Of a stretch of DNA of 64,000 nt, positions 59,150 to 64,000 are shown piece by piece. The DNA lies in the NCBI GenBank assembly GCA_016218545.1, contig JACRDQ010000036.1, forward strand, positions 248,001-312,000, in the 5' to 3' direction. Position 1 is the stretch's first letter. Each line of letters opens with the position of its first letter. The position numbers and the translations under genes were made by a program. The notes beneath the pieces were generated by a model. That model did no database searches. It worked only from the letters and a program-made list of their open reading frames with translations, and was not told the DNA's origin. This DNA comes from Elusimicrobiota bacterium. Lineage in GTDB: Bacteria > Elusimicrobiota > Elusimicrobia > UBA1565 > UBA9628.

Positions 59150-60411
59150 AGCTTGATGCCTTCCTTGGAGAAGGCCATGGCCCCGGCCTTCATGACCCAG
59201 CTCAATCCGGAGCCGCCGAAGTAGTACGGGATCTCGCGGTAGTCCGAAGCCTCCCAGCACACGAGGTCCGCGGCCTTGCCGTTCTGAAGGGCCCCGTGCG
59301 TGGCGCCCAGGCCCAGGGCGTGGGCGCCGTTGACCGTGGCCGCGGTCATGGCCTCGGCCGGGGTCATGCCCATCTGCGTGCACGCGATGGAGAGGATCAT
59401 CCTCATGTCCCAGCAGGGGCAGGAGCCGGGGTTGAAGTCCGTGGCCAGGGCCACGGCCGCGCCCGCGTCGATGAAGCGCCTGGCCGGAGGATAGGGCTTG
59501 GCCAGGAAATAGTCGGACCCGGGCAGGAAGGTCGCCACCGTAGGGCTGGCGGCCAGGGCCCGGATGTCGTCGTCCTCGCAGCGCTCGAGGTGGTCGGCTG
59601 AGACCGCGCCCAGCTTGGCCGCGAGCCTGGCCCCGCCGCTCAGGGTGAGCTGGTCTGCGTGGACCTTGCCCTTCAGGCCCGCCTTGGCCCCCGCGGCCAG
59701 GACGCGCTCGGCGTCTTCGACCGTGAAGTAGCCCGCCTCGCAGAAGACGTCCACGAACCTGGCCAGGCCCTCGGAAGCGGCCTTGGGGATGATCTCCGCG
59801 CACACGAGCTCGAGGTAGTCGTCCTTGCGGTCCTTGTACTCCGGCGGCACCGCGTGCGCGGCCAGGAGCGTGGGGACCAGCTCCAGGGGCCCGGCTGAGC
59901 CGGCCGTGGCGATGGAGCGCAGCATCTTGAGCTCCGTGTCCGGGTCGAGGCCGTAGCCTGACTTGGCCTCGAGCGTGGTCGTGCCCGACTCGATGAAGCG
60001 CGCCATCCGGGCCTGGAGCCCGGCGGTCAGGGCCGCCTGCGTGGCCCCGCGGGTCTTGGCCACGGTGGAGAGGATGCCTCCCCCGTCGGCCGCGAGCTGC
60101 TCGTAGGTCTTGCCCTTGGTCCGCGCCTCGAAATCCGAGAGCCTCGGCGCGGCGAAGACCGGGTGGCTGTGGCTGTCCACGAACCCGGGCGCCACCACGC
60201 GGCCTCCCGCGTCGATGATGCGGCTCCCCCGGGCGCGGGGGTCGTTGAGCACCAGGTCCTTGAACCCGCAGGCCGCGATCCTGCCGTCCTCCACCAGCAC
60301 GGCGCCGTCGAGGATGGGATGGACCGAACCCATGTCCTTGCCGCGCCTGGGCTGGTCCGGCCCGGCCATGGTCAGGAGCTGGCTGATGTTGACGACCAGA
60401 TACCTCATCAT
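59146..60411 (-). CDS. hutI: Imidazolonepropionase
   Basis: The 421-residue amidohydrolase has zinc ligands in VDSHSHPVFA, HADQ in GKVHADQLTLSG and Asp in LATDFNPGSCPCWDM, with SKxxYGLD-type AKSGYGLDPDTELKML typical of HutI. It opens the imidazolone ring to N-formimino-L-glutamate in histidine degradation. Two in-frame ATGs lie at 60411 and 60408; TAGAAT on the minus strand is four and seven bases before them, so translation from a leaderless message at the second is plausible. Confidence 0.93.
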   Translation of the reverse strand: MMRYLVVNISQLLTMAGPDQPRRGKDMGSVHPILDGAVLVEDGRIAACGFKDLVLNDPRARGSRIIDAGGRVVAPGFVDSHSHPVFAAPRLSDFEARTKGKTYEQLAADGGGILSTVAKTRGATQAALTAGLQARMARFIESGTTTLEAKSGYGLDPDTELKMLRSIATAGSAGPLELVPTLLAAHAVPPEYKDRKDDYLELVCAEIIPKAASEGLARFVDVFCEAGYFTVEDAERVLAAGAKAGLKGKVHADQLTLSGGARLAAKLGAVSADHLERCEDDDIRALAASPTVATFLPGSDYFLAKPYPPARRFIDAGAAVALATDFNPGSCPCWDMRMILSIACTQMGMTPAEAMTAATVNGAHALGLGATHGALQNGKAADLVCWEASDYREIPYYFGGSGLSWVMKAGAMAFSKEGIKL

Positions 60412-60450
60412 GAGTATTCTACAAAAGGACCCGGTGATGGTGTCGGCCGC

Positions 60451-60493
60451 AGAAACGCAACAGCCGGTGTCAGACACCGGCTGTTGCGTTTCT
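60451..60493. repeat. Perfect 20-bp inverted repeat (REP-like)
   Basis: AGAAACGCAACAGCCGGTGT and its exact complement ACACCGGCTGTTGCGTTTCT flank a CAG loop. It lies 40 bases upstream of hutI, in a 177-base gap. No T-run flanks it. It resembles mobile REP palindromes and is of a different sequence from the palindrome at 49.9 kb. Confidence 0.65.
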
Positions 60494-60515
60494 CGGCGGT
60501 TGCGTGCGGGACCCC

Positions 60516-60543
60516 TTGACAAAGATCGGAGTCCGGCTATACT
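60516..60543 (+). promoter_or_regulatory. Orphan plus-strand sigma70-type promoter
   Basis: TTGACA (60516-60521) and TATACT (60538-60543) are separated by 16 bases, a near-consensus promoter. No plus-strand gene follows for over 400 bases; instead transcription would enter a stable hairpin and then run antisense to the small gene at 60589-60942. It may drive a small RNA or the plus-strand gene at 61002 through a long leader. Confidence 0.55.
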
Positions 60544-60550
60544 GAGGGCA

Positions 60551-60606
60551 CGGCAGGGAGCTCCGCCAGACCACCCAGCCCAGGATCGTCAGCGGAGCCC
60601 CTGCCG
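60551..60606 (+). ncRNA. Candidate structured RNA hairpin downstream of orphan promoter
   Basis: CGGCAGGGAGCTCCGC (60551-60566) and GCGGAGCCCCTGCCG (60592-60606) form a 15-bp stem with one bulged A and a 25-base loop. It starts about where the orphan promoter should initiate. The stop codon of the minus-strand gene lies within the loop end. It does not carry SRP, 6S or tmRNA signatures that I can see. A coincidental hairpin at a gene end is possible. Confidence 0.35.
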
Positions 60607-60942
60607 CGATTCTTTCCGGACCCCCCAGAGCCTCCAGGCGTTGATCAACGCGACCAGGCCGAATCCCACGGCCGGCGCGACCCCGCCCGTGGCGATGCCG
60701 GCCGCCAGACCGCCCGCAGCCATCCCGACATAGGCCAGGTGCACGAAGGCCCGGGTTCCGCGGCCGGCGCCCTGAAGGTCCCGCGGATCTCCCGGCTTCC
60801 AGACTTCGAGCACGGGCCGGGACCCGTAGCGAACCGCGGTGCCCGAGGTGAACGGGGAAGCGTAGACGTCCAGGTCGAGCTTGCCTGCGTGGACGGGACC
60901 GACAGCCAGGCACAGGCACAGGAGCGAGGCAAGGAAGGACAT
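60589..60942 (-). CDS. Small secreted/membrane protein of unknown function
   Basis: The 117-residue protein has a signal peptide (MSFLASLLCLCLAVGPVHAG), a short beta-like part (LDLDVYASPFTSGTAVRYG), and a hydrophobic Gly/Ala-rich segment (VGMAAGGLAAGIATGGVAPA and VGFGLVALINAWRLWGV). I recognise no family. It lies divergently beside the gene at 61002. Confidence 0.6.
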   Translation of the reverse strand: MSFLASLLCLCLAVGPVHAGKLDLDVYASPFTSGTAVRYGSRPVLEVWKPGDPRDLQGAGRGTRAFVHLAYVGMAAGGLAAGIATGGVAPAVGFGLVALINAWRLWGVRKESRQGLR

Positions 60943-61001
60943 GAGAAGTGGACACCTCCAAGGCCCTCCCTGTTCCTCAAAATGTTACGATGGCGGTCAA
61001 G

Positions 61002-62855
61002 ATGAGAAAAGACCTGGTCCTGCGTTCCGCGCTGCTCGCGTTCCTCGCCTTGGGCTCAGCCTCACACCCGGCCTCGGCCGACAGCGACCCCTACGAAGAC
61101 TCGGTGGACCGGACCGCCGCGGATTTCCAGACAGCGGCCCAGAGCGTGCAGGAGGCCGAGGCGCACGTCCGCCAGGCACGCGAAGCCATGGCAGCGGCCT
61201 ACGAGAAGGTGAAGAGCTCCCCCCTGGACCCGGCGCAGAAGAAGGCCGCCCTGGCCAAGATCCGCGAAGTGTCGAAGACGCTCCAGAAATACGACCGGCC
61301 CCTCAAGCGGTTCACCGACGCCGCAGCCCCCGTCACCAGGGCGCAGGAGGTCTGGCAGGACCTCAACGAGCTCCAGGAGACCGTGGAGAAGGACCGCGCC
61401 TCGCAAGGCGCCCTGGCCGGGGACATGCGGATGATCGCGAAGGTGATGTCCGACCTGGGCTCCGAGGTGCCGGTCATCGGCGGATTCGTCGAGGCCTACG
61501 GGAAGATGACCGACGGCATGCTGGACGCGACCGGCAGGGTCGCAGAGAAGCTGGCCGCGGAGCGCAACCAGGGCATGGTGGGAGGCGCCGGGGTCTACAG
61601 CGCCGGCGAGACCCGGGAGAAGAGCTCGGCGCTCAAGGCCAAGTATCCGGACCTCTTCGACGACATGACGTTCGAGCCGTCCCAGCCTCCGTGGGTCTAC
61701 ACCCCCATCGGCCAGGAGAGGAAGCCTCAGCTGGTGTGGGACGGCAAGGGCTGGGAGAAGGTGCCGGAGGACGCCGACGCGGTCGCGATCTTCCGCATGA
61801 GCCTGCGGGCCGGCCGGCGGCCCGACCCGGCCGCGCTGCTGACGCTCTGCAAGCACTGGGACCGGGGGCGGGTCCGCCAGGAGGCGGCAGGAGAGATCCT
61901 CGACGCGATCGACGCGCTCCGGGGCTCCGCGAACAGCGGCGTCCAGGACGCCTTCAACGACGCCTACTTCCGCTCGAACCAGCTCTTCGAGGTGCTCGAG
62001 GCCGCGGTCGACGACCCGGACGTGTTCCGGGCGCGGTACATGTACGACCCGGACAGCTTCTCAGGGACGCACGCCTTCCTCGGCCGCCTCTACAAGGGCC
62101 TGACTGACCGGAAGGCGGACCCCAAGGTCCTGGCCAAGCTCGCGGCCCTGGCCAGGAAGTACGGGATCCAGGACGTGCTCAAGCAGGTCCCGGAAGAGAC
62201 GCCCTCTCTCAACCTCGAGTGCGCGGCCCTCAGCATCGACCTCCGGGCCCCGGTCCTCGTGGAGTCCGTGGAAGCGACCGGCCAGGCGCCGGCCGCGACC
62301 CGGGAGGAGATGGTCAACCTCAGGTTCTCCTTCCGCGACTCCGACGGCGCCCCGAGGATCCCGTTCACGGGCCGGGTCTTCGAGCGCGCCTTCCGCAAAG
62401 AGGCGGGCGGCGTGGCCTCGGTCCACCGGGTCAGCGGAAGGCTGGCGCCGGACCAGAGCGCCATCGAGGAGCTCACGGTCTCGTTCGATCACGAGCCGTC
62501 GCACTACCCGGGGCACAACGCCGGGCTCGAGATCGCGCCCGAAGTCTACAAGAACCCGCGCCGCACGCTCCACGAGCGCTGGAGCGTGACCATGGCGAAC
62601 ATCCCGCTCTTCAGCAGCGACGCGGGACTCGGCGCCCTGCGCTTTGCGGTCCAGGTGAGGGTCGGCGCGGAGAGGCCCCAGGGCTTCGCCATCACCCGGG
62701 CGGAGTACCTGTCTACGACCGAGGACACCTGGACCCAAAACGACGCGGACGGCAGGCCCGTGGAGAAGAGACAGTCCCGCCGCGCAGGCGGCCTCGACGT
62801 CTCGCGCCTCTCGAGCGCGAACGCCAGGCTCAACTTCGCTCCGCCGAAGCGCTAG
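61002..62855 (+). CDS. Secreted protein of unknown function with helical N-terminal half
   Basis: The ATG at 61002 gives a clean signal peptide (MRKDLVLRSALLAFLALGSA) and a mature protein of about 590 residues. The first part is helical and charged (AEAHVRQAREAMAAAYEKVK); the middle is a mixed domain with LLTLCKHWDRGRVRQEAAGE, and the C-terminal part is beta-rich (NLRFSFRDSDGAPRIPFTGR). No family is recognised. TACGAT ends ten bases before this ATG; in-frame ATGs at 60948 and 60990 are alternatives. Its stop overlaps the convergent amylase stop (CTAG). Confidence 0.7.
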   Translation: MRKDLVLRSALLAFLALGSASHPASADSDPYEDSVDRTAADFQTAAQSVQEAEAHVRQAREAMAAAYEKVKSSPLDPAQKKAALAKIREVSKTLQKYDRPLKRFTDAAAPVTRAQEVWQDLNELQETVEKDRASQGALAGDMRMIAKVMSDLGSEVPVIGGFVEAYGKMTDGMLDATGRVAEKLAAERNQGMVGGAGVYSAGETREKSSALKAKYPDLFDDMTFEPSQPPWVYTPIGQERKPQLVWDGKGWEKVPEDADAVAIFRMSLRAGRRPDPAALLTLCKHWDRGRVRQEAAGEILDAIDALRGSANSGVQDAFNDAYFRSNQLFEVLEAAVDDPDVFRARYMYDPDSFSGTHAFLGRLYKGLTDRKADPKVLAKLAALARKYGIQDVLKQVPEETPSLNLECAALSIDLRAPVLVESVEATGQAPAATREEMVNLRFSFRDSDGAPRIPFTGRVFERAFRKEAGGVASVHRVSGRLAPDQSAIEELTVSFDHEPSHYPGHNAGLEIAPEVYKNPRRTLHERWSVTMANIPLFSSDAGLGALRFAVQVRVGAERPQGFAITRAEYLSTTEDTWTQNDADGRPVEKRQSRRAGGLDVSRLSSANARLNFAPPKR

Positions 62856-64000
62856 CCCAGGACGAGGCTGCTCCGAGGAGGAAGGGAGAGAGCCTTGAAG
62901 GGCTTGTGCTGACCAAGCGCGCCATGTCCGTCGGAGAACAGGACCCTGCCCTGGGCCGCGGCTGACAGGGCCGGAGGCACGGGCTTGGCCTGGCGCGAGA
63001 GGTTGAGGAGGACCGCGGCGCTCTCGCGGCCCAGCAGCCTCCTGAAAGCGTAGACCCCGTCCTTGGCCCAGAGCCGCTCGAAGCTCCCGCGCCTGAGCGC
63101 TTTGCTGCTCCGCCGCAGGCTGATGAGCTGCTTGAAGAACTCCAGCAGGCCGCGGTTCCAGCGGCTAGGCTCCCAGGGGAAGGCCCTGCGGCAGTCCGGA
63201 TCGCGGCCGCCCTGCATGCCGATCTCATCTCCGTAGTAGACGCAGGGAACTCCGGGGAAGCAGAACATGAAGACCGCTGCCAGGCGCAGGGCGGTCTCAT
63301 CCTTGCCTGCCAGGGTCAGGAAGCGCGGGGTATCGTGACTGCCCAGGAGGTTCAGCTGGTGGAGGTTCACGGACAGGGGATAGCGGGCCAGCACGCGGTC
63401 GATGGCGGAGGCGAAGCCCCGGAGACCGAGGGGCTCGACGAGCTTGTAGCCGTCCGCCCTCCTCGCCTGCGACGCGTCCAGGCGGTCGCAGAAATGCGAC
63501 AGCACGGCCTTGGTGACGGAGTAGTTCATGGTGGCGTCGAACTGGTCGCCCTTGAGCCAGCGGCCGGCCTCGCCCCAGATCTCGCCTACGATGTAGGCCT
63601 CGGGTTTCACGGCCTTGACCCTGCGCCGGAACTCCCTCCAGAACGCGTCATCGTCGATCTCGTTGGGCACGTCCAGGCGCCAGCCGTCGATGCCCGCCTC
63701 CAGCCAATGCTCAGCCACCCTGAAGATGAAGGCGCGCACCGCGGGGTGGTCCGTGTTGAGCTTGGGCAGGGCTGGCAGGCCCCACCAGGCCTTGTACCCG
63801 CAGGGCCCGCGGCCGGAAGGATAGGGCTGGATGCGCCGGCCGGCTTTGAGGCGTCTGCGGTCGAAGTGGAACCAGTCGAAGTACGGGGAGGCCGGCCCGT
63901 TCTCCACGGCGTGATGGAACGGAAAGAACCCGCGGCCGGCGTGGTTGAAGACCCCGTCGAGCAACACGCGCATGCCGCGGCGGTGCGCGCCCTTGAGGAA
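62852..64000 (-). CDS. GH13 alpha-amylase-family enzyme, 5'-truncated by window edge
   Basis: The frame continues to base 64000, so the N-terminus lies outside. Visible GH13 regions are VLLDGVFNHAG (region I), DGWRLDVPNEI with the nucleophile Asp (region II), AYIVGEIWGEA with the acid Glu (region III) and NLLGSHDTPRFL with the transition-state Asp (region IV). The NEIDDDAFW and GEIWGEA forms are like cyclomaltodextrinase/neopullulanase enzymes that act on maltodextrins. It ends with a short beta domain (VLLNLSRQAKPVPPAL). No signal peptide can be judged. Confidence 0.93.
   Translation of the reverse strand, partial: FLKGAHRRGMRVLLDGVFNHAGRGFFPFHHAVENGPASPYFDWFHFDRRRLKAGRRIQPYPSGRGPCGYKAWWGLPALPKLNTDHPAVRAFIFRVAEHWLEAGIDGWRLDVPNEIDDDAFWREFRRRVKAVKPEAYIVGEIWGEAGRWLKGDQFDATMNYSVTKAVLSHFCDRLDASQARRADGYKLVEPLGLRGFASAIDRVLARYPLSVNLHQLNLLGSHDTPRFLTLAGKDETALRLAAVFMFCFPGVPCVYYGDEIGMQGGRDPDCRRAFPWEPSRWNRGLLEFFKQLISLRRSSKALRRGSFERLWAKDGVYAFRRLLGRESAAVLLNLSRQAKPVPPALSAAAQGRVLFSDGHGALGQHKPFKALSLPPRSSLVLG

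Noticed and set aside
60551..60606. Hairpin as a 4.5S/SRP, 6S or tmRNA gene
   Set aside because: The SRP tetraloop and asymmetric-loop signature and the tmRNA tag or tRNA-like ends are absent, so only an unnamed structured RNA is proposed.
1..64000. CRISPR arrays, tRNA or rRNA genes and complete insertion sequences
   Set aside because: I found no regularly spaced direct repeats, no tRNA-like cloverleaf with TTCGAAT-type arm in gaps, no rRNA stretch, and no transposase or integrase gene.

Overview
This window is chromosomal bacterial DNA, roughly two-thirds G+C by eye and almost fully coding. It is organised as short runs of genes with 1- or 4-base stop/start overlaps and holds no rRNA or tRNA. 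The lineage cannot be proven from sequence alone. The best hint is a pseudopilin-like module at 13.4-13.8 kb whose C-terminus (GGWGYVSD, then CTHTDSKGKAW) resembles the pseudopilins common in Elusimicrobiota. An Elusimicrobiota-like Gram-negative (diderm) organism is therefore my favoured, unproven guess. LolCD, lipobox-bearing lipoproteins and a class A PBP fit a diderm cell. Layout. 0-4 kb: the 3' part of a class A penicillin-binding protein and two lipoproteins. 4-8.5 kb: a TetR-controlled DevBCA-type exporter operon ending in a PfkB sugar kinase and a relic anion transporter. 8.5-14.3 kb: small zinc-ribbon, FKBP and envelope proteins, and a pilin-like fusion. 14.3-16.1 kb: cysteine synthesis (cysE-cysK). 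16-21 kb: secreted proteins, one with a triplicated domain. 21-25.6 kb: DUF47 plus a phosphate permease broken by an in-frame TAA, then murQ, an alpha/beta-hydrolase and ndk. 25.7-33 kb: two CheY-like receivers, a CcmI-tail-like protein, a YfhO-type membrane protein, two MFS transporters and a CBS-histidine kinase. 33.1-34.6 kb: lysS. An accessory island at 34.65-40.65 kb separates lysS from lolC. Its first half is clearly lower in G+C, about half by eye. It carries a three-gene cassette (class III nucleotide cyclase, FRG-domain protein, PD-(D/E)XK-like nuclease), a secreted polymorphic-toxin-like protein with a candidate immunity gene, relics of an AbiE type IV toxin-antitoxin pair, an attC-like inverted repeat, and an intact YefM/YoeB-type toxin-antitoxin pair with an operator. 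The cassette is the best candidate here for an undescribed system: its parts match the logic of cyclic-nucleotide defence, but this exact combination is not one I recognise. 40.7-49.9 kb: core genes resume with lolC-lolD-ilvE, mcsA-mcsB, a lipoprotein caspase, a DUF47 protein, a membrane cyclase and pckG with a clear terminator. 50-64 kb: a zinc-ribbon protein, a Wzx-like flippase, a four-gene operon (M28 peptidase, two radical SAM enzymes, a formyltransferase-like protein), a MATE exporter, histidine/folate catabolism (fchA, HAD phosphatase, hutI), two secreted proteins and a truncated GH13 amylase. One global pattern stands out. About fifteen genes at the heads of transcription units lack a Shine-Dalgarno sequence and instead have a TAnnnT-like -10 hexamer about 6-12 bases before the start codon, as expected for leaderless or nearly leaderless mRNAs. 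Genes inside operons mostly use coupled overlapping starts.
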